NCBI GenBank assembly: GCA_030549175.1
Contig: JAUKUA010000006.1
Location: 2,108,001-2,172,000, forward strand
Direction: 5' to 3'
Source: Lasiosphaeris hirsuta
Lineage: Eukaryota; Ascomycota; Sordariomycetes; Sordariales; Lasiosphaeriaceae
DNA: 64,000 nucleotides
This document shows positions 1 to 10,135 of the stretch, piece by piece. Every line of letters begins with the position of its first letter. Position 1 is the stretch's first letter. A program made the position numbers and the translations under genes. Below the pieces are notes generated by a model. That model searched no databases. It saw only the letters and a program-made list of their open reading frames with translations, and was not told where the DNA came from.

Positions 1-1583
1 GCCTGCAGCACATGGGCTGCATCTCGCACTCTCCGTACATGATACCAGAATCTATAATACCCGAGTGCATATGTCCTGGGCTTGCACGTGAATACCCGCC
101 CCTCCGCATCCAGTGATTTAGCCCAGTGTTAGGTAATGTTTTAGTCGGAAGCGTCGCATTGATTGGTATCCGAGTCTGCCCGCTCACTGTCGCTAGCGGG
201 CGTCATGTGCCGGTGCAGCTGCCAAGATGCAGCCCCTCAAGTCATTCCCGCAGCGAAACAGCAGCAGCCTTCCAATTGTTTCGCCTCTTGAAAAATTTTC
301 AGCTCGTTGCCCTCATCCATCTGCAAAGCAAACACCCTTGTCAGACATCTCCTCATATCTACCACACAGCATGCCAGATCTCGAATCAGAAGAACCGGTA
401 AAAGAGGGGGAAGATGGCGTGCCGATTGCCCCGTCCCCGTTGTTCGAAGCATCGTCGATACTATCTTGTGTATCTGATATCGGGGTAGCTGTGGCTGCGG
501 CGCTATTGCACACTAAGGCAGACCATGGGTTCTGTGACATGCATACAAGCGAAGTGAGCGCTAGTAAACATTCGCAACAAGCGCCCAAAGACTCTGGCAC
601 GATCTTCCCGGCTTTGCGACCATGACACGTAACCGTTGGACCCCTATGCTCCCTCCTAGGAGAAGAACGATCAGTCGTGGCCGGTGTCTGGAAGTCGTCG
701 CAGCAACGGCCAGAGCTAGAACTTCCAAAGTGTCGTTCAGACACTTTATACAAGAACAGAGAACATGCAACGTTGAAGCTGACTCATAATCGAACGAATC
801 AAGCTGGCTCGGCGTCGTCGCGGTTGCTGCGGTTGCTGCAACGAAACAGCCCCGGACCGACGAGCTGCGCGCTCCGGAGCATTGCCGGGCCAATGACCAA
901 GCGCGATCCTTGTCTCTTGTCTGACCGTGCCCCGCGTGAAGCTGCATGATATATGCGGCGCTCTGAGCGATAAGGCGTCGAGGTGGAGAAATGCAGATGT
1001 CCTTCCTATCGGTGCGCCAAGGCCAGGGTGCGCTATCCGCATCGGATGTCAAGGTGAGCGTGTGGTGAGAACGGCGCTTCCCGCCACTCGACAGCGAGAT
1101 CTGGGAGGAACGGCGGGGATCTCTTGCGAATCAGGTTTCAGTTCGCAGTCTCGCGGGGGGGAGATACTGCAAGGCGCTGCCGAGCCTCCTCTGATAACAA
1201 TCTGAGCCCCCATTTTAGGCCTTGAGTAAGACAGGAGTCACCGTTATCGGTTCACCTGTTTGTGACGACAGAAAGAAAATAATTCCAACGGCCGACCCAC
1301 TAGATGCATGCACTAAGCATATGTGCGGCTTGGAAATTGAGGGTTGCAATAGGCGGCTTGCCCGTTCGGGGTGTGGTCGCCCGCTGGAGCCGTGCGGCTT
1401 CCTGACCAAATTACCTACTCGGCCTCCCCCTCACTACGGCCAAGTTCGCCACCCTATCACCTCATGTTAAACAAGAAAAAAATCCCTTCTATCAGTGGCG
1501 AGGCTTCACCAGGGATTAAGAAGGACAAGTCGGATCAAACAAAGAGAGTCAATTTGAGTCTCTTCGACCCAATTACAACTGAA
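1..1583. other. No supported gene (left edge)
   Basis: I see no reading frame here with recognisable domains. Two minus-strand open stretches (about 313-753 and 561-1052) overlap in different frames. The first contains a Cys/Ala-rich then Ser/Thr-rich composition, which could be a relic of a regulatory protein, but neither has a conserved motif, a convincing start or splice signals. Treat as intergenic sequence or decayed coding sequence. Confidence 0.4.
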
Positions 1584-3549
1584 ATGGCCAATCATCAACA
1601 ACGAACGCCAAGATGCCCTGAAGACCAGGATGTCAAGTGTCTCGAGGCAGACGAGACAGCCCCTCTGCTGGCCTCCCAGACACCAAAGCCTGATTATGTG
1701 ACATTTCCAGAGTCCCACGAGGAAGACTCATGGAAGCCCTCGCCAGGCTTCTGGTGGATTGAGACTGGTAAGCTGTACTTCGATGTAGGGCGGCGCAATC
1801 CGGTTACTGACAGAGATGTAACCAACAACAGCGCTCTGGGCCAACGTATTCTTGTCTGGTTTCGATGGAACCATCACAGCGTCAACATATGCCGCCATCA
1901 GCTCTGACTTCAGTGCTGCCAACAACGCGGCCTGGTTGACGACTTCGTATTTGATCACCAGCACAGCCTTCCAGCCGCTGTATGGAAGATTCTCCGACAT
2001 GTTTGGGAGGCGTATTTGCTTCTTCATCTCCACGCTGACTTTCATGGCGGGGTGTTTTGGTTGCTCCATCTCCCAAACCATGCTCCAGCTCAACATGTCG
2101 CGGGGCTTGACTGGATTTGGTGGCGGAGGACTCATCACCATGGGTGAGAAGCCCCTCGTGTGACCATCTGGACCTTCAAAGCACTTGCTAATATTGTCAT
2201 GAAGCCACTGTCATCAACTCAGACATGATCCCATTCAAGCAAAGGGGTATGTATCAGGCCATGCAGAACATTCTCGTCGGGTTTGGTGCAGTTTTGGGAG
2301 CGTCTCTGGGAGGCGCCATCGCCGAGAGCATCGGATGGAGGTGGTGTTTTCTCTTGCAGGTCCCGGTATCGATCTTGGCGCTCATCGTTGGCTATCTTGT
2401 ACTGGAGAACCCACCACATACGGTCATCGAGTTGCATCCCAAGCACCGTTTCCGGTCAGCCTTGCGGTGCTTGGATATTTCGGGTGCTCTTTTCCTTGTC
2501 GTCGGACTTGTCACACAACTGGTGGGGCTGAGTTTTGGCGGCAACGAGTATGCGTGGAACAGCCCTATCGTAGTTGGCACATTGGTTGGAAGCACCGCGT
2601 TGCTCGCTGGGTTTATCCTTATCGAGGCCGAGACTAAGGCGATACCCATGATTCCGCTGCGGATGTTGCAGGGCTGGCAACCAGTGGTGGTCCAGCTGAC
2701 AAACGTCTTCGTCGGTGCGGCGTCGTATGCTGTGAGTGATGCAAACAACCCCATCTCCAAACAAGACGACACCAGCTAACGCTTGAACAAGTATATGTTC
2801 ATGGTGCCGTTGTATTTCCAAGCCGTTCGAGGCGATTCTCCGTCAGCTGCTGGATTGCGGCTTATGATTCCATCTCTCGCGACGCCAGTTGGTGGGGTGA
2901 TCGCCGGGTCGATGATGCATCGTGGATATCCGTTGTGCTATAACGTCCGCATAGGGACATTCATGATGCTCCTCGGGAATGTTCTGGCTTTCTCGATGGG
3001 GACGACCGGGAGCAGGTGGAAGGAGTTCATATATCTCGTGCCTGCGAACCTTGGACTTGGCCTGACAAATCCAAGCGTCTTGTTTAGCTTCGTGTCTCTC
3101 TTTGAGCACAGAGGTAAGAATGCCGAACCCACCACAACAGGAAGTAACTCACACCTTTCTAGAGCAAGCAGTGGCCACCTCGACGGTATACCTGATTCGA
3201 TCGATGGGTACCATCTACGGCGTGACCGTCACCGCTGCCATCGTCCAAAACGTGCTGGTGTCGAGATTGTGGGAGGCCCTAGGGAGCGAGGCCAGCGAGG
3301 AGGTTCGTTGTTCGGTGTTCTAATGAATGCCAAGCTGCCTTTGCTAACAAATCTTACCCACAGCTTATCGAGAAGTTGAGGAAGTCGGTGTTCGCATTGC
3401 AGGATCTTCCGCCGACCACCCAGATGGCGGTCAGAGGGCTGTACGGCGATGCGTTGAAGATAGCATTTGCGGCATCGAGCAGTTTTGCCTTGATAGCGTT
3501 CATCTTTTCGTGGGCGCACAAGACAGGGAGTCTGAAAAGGAAAAACTGA
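1584..3549 (+). CDS. MFS transporter, DHA2 family, Vba-like
   Basis: Predicted 550-residue polytopic transporter of the major facilitator superfamily. Six exons join in phase: 1584-1767, 1832-2143, 2223-2731, 2792-3113, 3163-3302 and 3364-3549, all with GT-AG introns of 49-79 bases. After a hydrophilic N-terminus of about 60 residues, the first helix carries ALWANVFLSGFDGTI. The loop between helices 2 and 3 has the MFS signature YGRFSDMFGRR, and the motif-C region is rich in Gly (GFGGGG). Length and layout fit the 14-helix DHA2 drug:H+ antiporter family, nearest in feel to yeast vacuolar basic amino acid transporters (Vba1/2). Some members of this branch instead export toxins or drugs. It sits alone, so the substrate cannot be inferred from neighbours. 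The ATG at 1584 is the first in the exon that precedes a clean membrane domain. Confidence 0.88.
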
Positions 3550-4389
3550 TCGTGTGAGTTGCGTGGGCATCAGCGTCGTTGTGTTATACTGTATGATGTT
3601 CGAGATTGTGACGGCTTCCCTGAAAAGGGCGGCAAGGGGTTGGTATGGTGTCACTGGGTATATCCTCGCGGCGGCGCGCTGTCGATATCCGTTCCGCTGT
3701 GCCTCGAACGATGGCTGCTGGAACTCGCCCGATGTTGGCAAAATGTAGAGGCTCAGGGAAAATAAAGGAACAAAAATGCGAGCAAAGATTGTCTACACAC
3801 TCGCACGATGATAGCAACCTGGGTTATGGGAAGGAGAACAGGGAGAAGTGAGTACCTAAAGCATCAGAAGAAGGCAGGCACTGGCACACCGATAAGTGTC
3901 CTGGTGTTTGTGCCTCCTTCCGTTTGTCGTCAGCCAGGCGAAAATGGCGTGCGCGCTTGGGTCCAAGCAACACCCGCCTGTCCCCCCTTCCCCTTCCGAC
4001 CATCCCCATGGGCCCATGCACCGCCAAATTGGCCCGCAATGCAATCAACAATCCAGCTGCAAATAAAAAAAAAGACACGTTACACAACCCAGAGATAAAG
4101 GCAACCAAAAGGCGGATTTTCTGAAATTTTGTCTAACCCACCAGGCCATCAGTGTTCAGAGACAGTCAGACGGGTGCCAAAGCACGTTGCCGAATTGCCG
4201 GACTCCCGGTGCCGAAGTCTTGGCGCCCCGGGCCAAGCTAGCCGCGGCCCGGCCAAAGTGAGACGATGGCGGGGCCGACAGGTTGGCCTGCGCAGTTCCC
4301 GAAATGGGACCCATTTATTTATCCGCCACCAATTTGTCAGATTGGAATTCTTGTCAAAATATCAAGGTCGCGGTCATCATGTAATTGAA
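3550..4389. other. Intergenic, no gene seen
   Basis: Downstream region of the transporter. It contains short open stretches in both strands without domains, and an A-run near 4064. Nothing supported. Confidence 0.5.
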
Positions 4390-4980
4390 TTAGAGTCGAT
4401 TGAGCGCCACACTATCGGCGAGGAAGTACTGGAATGTATTGAGCCCCAAAAAATCCCAAGTCGTGCATGCCACCAACCACCTAGCAATCGGCTTTTTTTC
4501 ACCTTCAGGGTGGTTCTCATCCAGCCCAAGCACGGGTATCTCATCTCCCGGAGGCTCCGCTGGCAAAGACGTGAAGGTGCACCTCCTCTCTTCGGTGTTC
4601 TGTGGTTCAGACAGAACGACGCCCCACGTCACGGCCTTCAAGCTTGCGGTCTTGTCACTGCCCGGGGGATGACAGTTGGCACTGATGGTCAAGCTGTTGG
4701 TACCGACAAGAGGCATCCGTGGGTCTGCAGGATACCAGCGGAAGATGCCACTCAGGATATACCCAGTGAAATGAGCGCAGTGAGAGTAATGGCTATCCAG
4801 CGCGAAAAACTTTGACTTTCCTGTCTTTGAGTCGAGTGTGGCAGCGTATCCAGCCCACTCGCGTGCCACAAGCTATGTCATGAGAATGACGGTGAACGAT
4901 ATATAAAGTGTCGACAGGAGAAACTGCCACATATTGGCAACAAGGGGGTTTTCGAGCAGACCTCTTAGCCCCTTATGTAT
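4390..4980 (-). pseudogene. Remnant of fungal multi-pass membrane protein (DUF6536-like)
   Basis: Read on the minus strand from about 4980, the frame gives GLRGLLENPLVANMWQFLL, followed by a hydrophobic segment. It then meets an in-frame TAG at 4873-4875 and resumes as LVAREWAGYA and DPRMPLVGTNSLTISANCHPP, with WGVV and CTFTS further on. This order (ENPLVAN, EW-GYA, MPLVG-S--ISA-CHPP, WG-V, C-FTS) matches, from memory, the C-terminal half of a family of large uncharacterised fungal membrane proteins carrying DUF6536. Compared with that family, the stretch between the EW-GYA and MPLVG blocks is much too short, so a transmembrane segment is missing. The in-frame stop and internal deletion together argue for a pseudogene. 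A clean intron that removes the stop was not found, although TAG could also be read as an acceptor. Confidence 0.55.
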
Positions 4981-5033
4981 GTAATTTTACTGGAATCAAC
5001 TCATAACTGGAATCATAGCCTGGAGAGATATCT

Positions 5034-5366
5034 ATGTCTCCAAATCATCCTGAATCCACTCCATTGTCGTCGCTTTCTACCTCACCTCAACATAGAAGCG
5101 AGGCTGCGCCATTGAGCAGTGGAAAGACACCCCGCAGCCGTCGAGGTAAAAGCTCCCCTGGCACAATCCTCCCTGTTTGTTTGTTAGCGTGGGACTTGAA
5201 AGCGGTAATCATGCGAAAAGATACTCCATACCTTGTTGTGGACGTGGGGAAAGCCTTCGAGAAATCTTATTTTGATGCTGCAATGGCCATTAATAGTGGA
5301 AAATACAAGATAGGTCTCCAGAGATTCAATCTCTTTTTAGGCCTTTGGAAGAAGGTTGCGCACTAA
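5034..5366 (+). CDS. Uncharacterised small ORF, possibly a relic
   Basis: ATG-initiated open frame of 110 codons. The Ser/Pro-rich start (residues 1-45) is followed by a hydrophobic patch (TILPVCLLAWDL) and a C-terminal KSYFDAAMAINSGKYKIG-like stretch. The composition is plausible for protein, but I do not recognise a domain. It might be a fused relic of the N-terminus and an inner part of a fungal membrane protein after a deletion. No splice evidence. Low confidence that it is expressed. Confidence 0.25.
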   Translation: MSPNHPESTPLSSLSTSPQHRSEAAPLSSGKTPRSRRGKSSPGTILPVCLLAWDLKAVIMRKDTPYLVVDVGKAFEKSYFDAAMAINSGKYKIGLQRFNLFLGLWKKVAH

Positions 5367-6352
5367 CAAAGAACAAATGTTGGATTGCACAAAGTTATCG
5401 CTTCAACCGCATTTGATCCAACTTTTAGCAAAAGGAAATTCGACTGTCTCTGTGGCACACCACTCCTGAACTCATATGGTTGCTATGCGGCACTCACAAA
5501 TTTCTCACTCCCCTTTGTCCAAGTATGTTTTCTCAACCAACCAACGACGACAAAACCCCCAACACTGTGTACTAGAGAAATGTCAATTTGGGAGATCACA
5601 TAGGTGCCTCCAATTGTGTGATGGCAAATGACGGCAATCATTTCTCTCTCCTTATCGGGATTTTGGGTTGCGAGATTAAAACTGACCAGTATACGGAATG
5701 GTCGCGTTCTTCGGCAAGAATGGGCATGTGCTAGGAACCGTCTACCTTAGTATCTGTGCCTCAGGCTACAGGAGGCGTACCGCAAGCAATAACCACCTGC
5801 ATTAGGCTTGAATCGTGCCGCTCAACAAGGCCAGGGTCAGCGGCAAGTAATTTCGGACATGGTGTGAATGGGCGGGAGGTGAGAACCCTATAAGTAACTA
5901 CCATGTAGCTTGTCAACTATATGTAATTAGTTTGCTTTTGGCATTCATGTAGCTTGCTCTCGGCGTTCATGTAAGTGCTGACTCATATGCGAGGCGGTAG
6001 ACGATGAATGAGATAGTGGCTGGTCGCGGGAACAACATTAGGAAACTGGTTAGATATCGGGGGTTTTTCTCGGTCCAACATTGAATCGGGCCGGGATCCC
6101 GGCCGTTGTGGTACCCCACCTTTCCGTCTACCGGTGGTTCTAGATTCGTGGAGGGTCGTGGGATATTGCTTGTATATTGCTTAGCCGACAAAGGGGGGGC
6201 GCTTCGTCCAGACTGTTTTGACTCTTGGCAGCGGCATGTATCGTTTCTTTATCAGAAATCCAGTAGCACCTTATCTGCTTGTATTTTAGTACCTGAAACG
6301 CCGCCATGTGCTTTTATTCCTAGGTTTTTCCGCAAGTCTAGGTCCGCCTTCT
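5367..6352. other. Intergenic, no gene seen
   Basis: No coding signal recognised. This is the upstream region of the terpene synthase. Confidence 0.45.
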
Positions 6353-7800
6353 ATGAAAGCAGCCCGAGAAAAGAACACGCCAGCAACGTTCCTACACAAT
6401 TTGACCCAAAGAATGACCATGGCAGGGGAATTGGTAAACGTCCCGGATCTTCTCAGGGCCTGGCCCTGGGAGCGAAATCTCAACGAGCACTACGAAGAGG
6501 CCAAAGCTGCGAGCCTCGAATGGTTTACTGGCTTCCAAGCCTTTGATCCCAAATCTCAGGACGCATTCAATAGATGCGACTTTGGTATAGCCTGACAAAA
6601 CTTCCACTGCACCGTGTCAGTATGAGGAGACAAGTACTAAGACCGCTGCAGCAAAACTGGCGATGCTGGCGTACCGATACGGCGATATAGGTCCGTGGCT
6701 GCCACTCCACATGGATGCAAGCAGCAGTAGTTAACCACTGTTGCAGCTCGATGCCGTACGAGCACAGATCTGATGACGCTCTTTTATGCCTTTGATGAGT
6801 ACACGGACGTCGAGGACGAATTCGTCACGAGGTACATGGCAGACATTCTCATGGACGGACTGCGGAACCCAGACAAAGCCCGCCCGCAAGGAGAGTGTTT
6901 CCTGGGAGAAATTGCGCGGCAGTGAGTACCTACACCCCTCAACCCCTTTCCTCGCCCATCCGCCACAATTGTTGCTTTTGTCAAGCAGTCTCACACAGCC
7001 ACAACACGCATCAGGTTCTGGGCGCTGGGCCGAAAGACGTCGTCGGCCATGGCCGAGCGCCACCTAATCGAGTCAATGCAGCTGTACGTCGACGGCGTCG
7101 TCCTGCAGTCCGAAGACCGCACGCACGACCGCCTGCGTACCGTCGACAGCTACTGGGCCCTCCGCCGCCACACCAGCGGCTGCCTCCCTTCCTTCGCCCT
7201 CGTCGAGCTCGAGCTCGACATGCCCGAGGAGATCTACCGTCACCCCCTGCTGGAGCGGATGCGCGACTGCGCCTTGTACATTATCAGCGCCGGCAATGTG
7301 AGCTCACCCTCCCCCCTCCCCGAGCCTTCCACGATGACCCTTAGCTAAACATCCCCCAGGATCTATACTCCTACCCAGTGGAACGCGCCCGCGGCCACGC
7401 GCTGCACAACCTAGTCACGGTGGTGATGCACCAGATGGACGTGGGGCCGCAGGAAGCAGCGGACTGGATCGGCGCGTGGAGCGACAGCATCGTGCGCGAC
7501 TTCCTTGAGTGCCGGGCGCGCCTACCCTCGTGGGGAGTCGAGGTCGACATTCAGGTCAAGCAGTATGTCGACGGGCTGGCGTACTGGGTCCGCGGTAATG
7601 ATGATTGGAGCTTCGAGTCGCAGCGGTACTTTGGTACAACGGGCGAGGCTGTCCGCCGCACGCGCGAGGTCTTCATGCCCCCGCGTGTTGATGCGCTGGA
7701 CGCACGCCTGCCGGCGCTGAGGGATGATATTGCGGGGGATGTTGAGAGGCTGAAGATTGCGGGTATGCAGATTGAGGTAGGGGATGGGCTGGCAGGTTGA
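6353..7800 (+). CDS. Class I sesquiterpene synthase
   Basis: Predicted 389-residue terpene cyclase, cytosolic, converting farnesyl diphosphate to a cyclic sesquiterpene of unknown skeleton. Exons 6353-6584, 6652-6690, 6747-6921, 7015-7297 and 7360-7800 join in phase. Intron 1 has a good branch site (TACTAAG) and intron 2 has the weaker donor GTCCGT. Near residue 30 is a WPWERNLN block. The Asp-rich metal site reads DEYTD (preceded by LMTLFYAF), and the NSE triad reads NDLYSYPVE across the last splice. WVRGNDDWSFESQRYF near the C-terminus is the usual Trp/Glu/Arg-Tyr end motif. The family resembles fungal protoilludene/presilphiperfolanol-type synthases, but product identity cannot be read from sequence. 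Translation could also begin at 6413 or 6419, which would remove about 20 non-conserved residues. No P450 or other tailoring gene is adjacent. Confidence 0.9.
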
Positions 7801-8054
7801 GGATGGCCGTGTTAATTGAGGGGTCAGGGGGCAATGGCGGTGAGAAGGTGAGGGGGCAAGGGAAACGTTCAATACTTAGTACAGGAGCGAAGTGACGAGG
7901 TTTGTTGTTGAAGATGGGAACGGTTACTCGCTTTGCGGTTTGTCTGACAGTCGAGTGGCAGTCTGTGTGAGATGGATGGAGTAAAGGGTGAAGGAAGTCA
8001 GTCAATTAGTTCCAAACCTAGTAGGGGGAGAGGGTGTCATTGCCGTGTGACGAC

Positions 8055-8345
8055 GATGTCTCGAAGAATAGGGTCCATTGGGTTGTATGTGATATACTCG
8101 TAGATCATGTTCCGGATTCGCCTGGTATTGTTGGGAATGTTGGTAGAGGGGCGTTTGACGTCATGGTGGGCTTTGTTGGTGTTGTGTCGGGCCCAAAGTT
8201 AATAAGTGAAGAAAAGAAAAAGAAAAAACGTCCGGTAGTGGCAGCGACGATGATCGGGGAGCTTGATTTTGGTTGACGAAGTTGGTGTCTGCGGGCTACC
8301 TACCTTTCCTTATATACCCGTGAGTTAGGTACCTTGGGCAGCCAA
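8055..8345 (-). repeat. Inverted copy of F-box-like gene leader
   Basis: Reading the minus strand from about 8345 gives, in order: a CCAAGGTACC-like stretch, a TATATAAG box, a 5' leader with CAACTTCGTCAACCAAAATC, a pyrimidine run, and an ATG followed by codons for MTSNAPLP. Next come a broken IPGE block and a GAACATGATCTACGAGTA block. The same order and near-identical sequence occur on the plus strand at 18193-18480. The copy stops after the coding start, so it is a 5'-only fragment. It lies beside the 3' end of the secreted-protein gene and may provide its terminator region. Confidence 0.8.
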
Positions 8346-8379
8346 TAATGTACCCAGCATGTTATCACACGGAAAGAGC

Positions 8380-10135
8380 TCAAACCCACCCCCCAAGAAC
8401 CAACACCACCAAACCCATCCCGGTGAGCACATTCCCCATCGCCGCCCTCCCCCTCGGCCGTCAACCCAACCCCAAAACACCCCCCTCCTCCCCACTTCCC
8501 CTCGTGGCTCCCCTTGCCAGAACCCACATCCATACTCCACTCGCCCCCTCCCTCGGACACATCCCTGAACTGCGCATCCAGCTTCTCTCCGCTAACAAGG
8601 TCGTACATGGCCAGGTTCTTGGCCGGGTACTTGTCCAGCACATCCTGCTCTAGATGTAACTTGACTGTTGCCTTTTTGTAGAGAATATATCTGTCCACGG
8701 TAGGTGCCGGCTGGCTCTGGCCCTTGGTGAGGTACTCCTGAAAGAGGATCGGCCCCGCCGAGATGTTAGCCGGAATCACGTGTGTGGAGTTCCACATGGC
8801 GAGGTCGCCGAGGGCAGGGTAAATTGCGGCGATGGAGGAGACGATCTGGAGGTCGTGGTTGTTGATTTTCCAGGACAACGGGTTGGGGAGGGCGGGGTTG
8901 GACGCCGGATCGAGCAGGGCGGTGCGTGCCACGAGGGGTTCAGATGTGGCGTGGTCGCGGCCGAGAAGCTGGATTGTCAAGGTGAGCTTGGAGGGGATGC
9001 CGAGGGACATCAGCGGGTTGGCGTCACCGGCGGCGGGGGAGAGCTCGGTGAGGTTGGTGGAGAGCGCGGGGAGAGTTGGGGTGTCGGCCCAGTTGCGCGG
9101 GTTCCAGACCAGCTTGTCGTCGCGGGGGAGGGTGATGCCGATCGTGGAGAGGGACTTCTTGAAGGACTCGAAGCGTTTGGCGCGCTCGAGCTCGACTTCG
9201 GTTGCGGCCATGCGCTGAGTCGTCGCGCCCAGAGGGGCGAGGAAGCCACCGGCGAGGGAGGGATTGGGCAGGATTTCGTTCTTGGACGCCTGGACTTGGA
9301 TGTTGGGGATGACGGCACAGCGGAACATGCGATCTTGCTCGTCGGCGAGGGTCAGAAGTGCAGACTGAAGCTGTTGGGCGGCGGGGTTCGACTTGACGAT
9401 GTTGCGAATGTACCCTTGAATTTGGGGGGCGAGACTGGTGGAGGAGTGAGATATGCTGGCGTACGTCTTGCCCCACGTCGATGGATCCGTCCCGCCGCTG
9501 GCGACTATGAAGAGGGAGAGGAGAGGATTCTCGCTGCCAAGCGCGATGGAAGACGCGCCGAAGGCGGTACCTAGCGCCGTGCCGGCATTGTCAGCTTCCC
9601 TGGCTGCTGTGGCGATGCTTGCCCCGTCAGATGGCTTCAACTTGGCCGTGTCCTCGAGCACCGTCTGCTCAAAGTTAAAGTCCCCGTCTAAGCTCCGACA
9701 CTCTGGATTGTCAGACTGGAACGCTTGGGCGCGTTGGCATGCAGCGATGGATGTGCAGTTACTGCGCAAGCAGGTCTGGTCGAGGAGCTGGCCGTAGTAC
9801 CTGGTCGCGGTTGGTCCCACCGAGTCCTTGGTAGCAGTATCAAGACTCTGAGCAATGGTGTCAACGGCGCTACAGTCAAGTCCCCTTCGTCGGCATTCCC
9901 ACGAGAATGTGGAGTTGCCGACTTTCACCGGCGCCTCCCAGGGCTCGCTGCAGCCAATGCAGCCGTTGCCAGAGCCACAGTTGGGAAGTTCAACTGTTGT
10001 TGATCTGTACCCCGACGGGCAGTCGCAGCATTTGTAGTGGTATTGCCACTTCTCCCAATTGCAGATGCTGTAGCACCGCCCGCCGTTGTCGAACGTGGTC
10101 GACTCATTGGTTGAGCTGTGAATCTGGGTTGACAA
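8380..10135 (-). CDS. Secreted Cys-rich protein with C-terminal hydrophobic tail
   Basis: A long open frame runs on the minus strand for more than 540 codons. The first 150 residues contain about 20 Cys (CYSICNWEKWQYHYKCCDC, then CGSGNGCIGC). The rest is a helical/mixed region with several N-glycosylation sequons (NST, NCT, NIS). Removing a 43-base intron (8495-8453) brings in a frame ending LTGMGLVVLVLGGWV and a stop at 8380, a typical GPI-signal or membrane-anchor tail. Without splicing the frame continues to 8300 with a Gly-rich, less natural end. There is no in-frame ATG near the 5' end, so one or more upstream exons with a signal peptide are missing. A stretch reading CDFHSTPGTETCCCNGDCG at about 10265-10210 is probably part of one, but the splice solution is unclear. 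I do not recognise the family. Probably a cell-surface or wall protein. Confidence 0.6.

Noticed and set aside
4129..4815. Plus-strand open frame of 228 codons
   Set aside because: Antisense to the membrane-protein remnant, no recognisable composition or domain.
8780..9574. Plus-strand open frame of 264 codons, Gly/Glu-rich
   Set aside because: Antisense of the secreted-protein gene, which has Cys patterning and sequons on the other strand.
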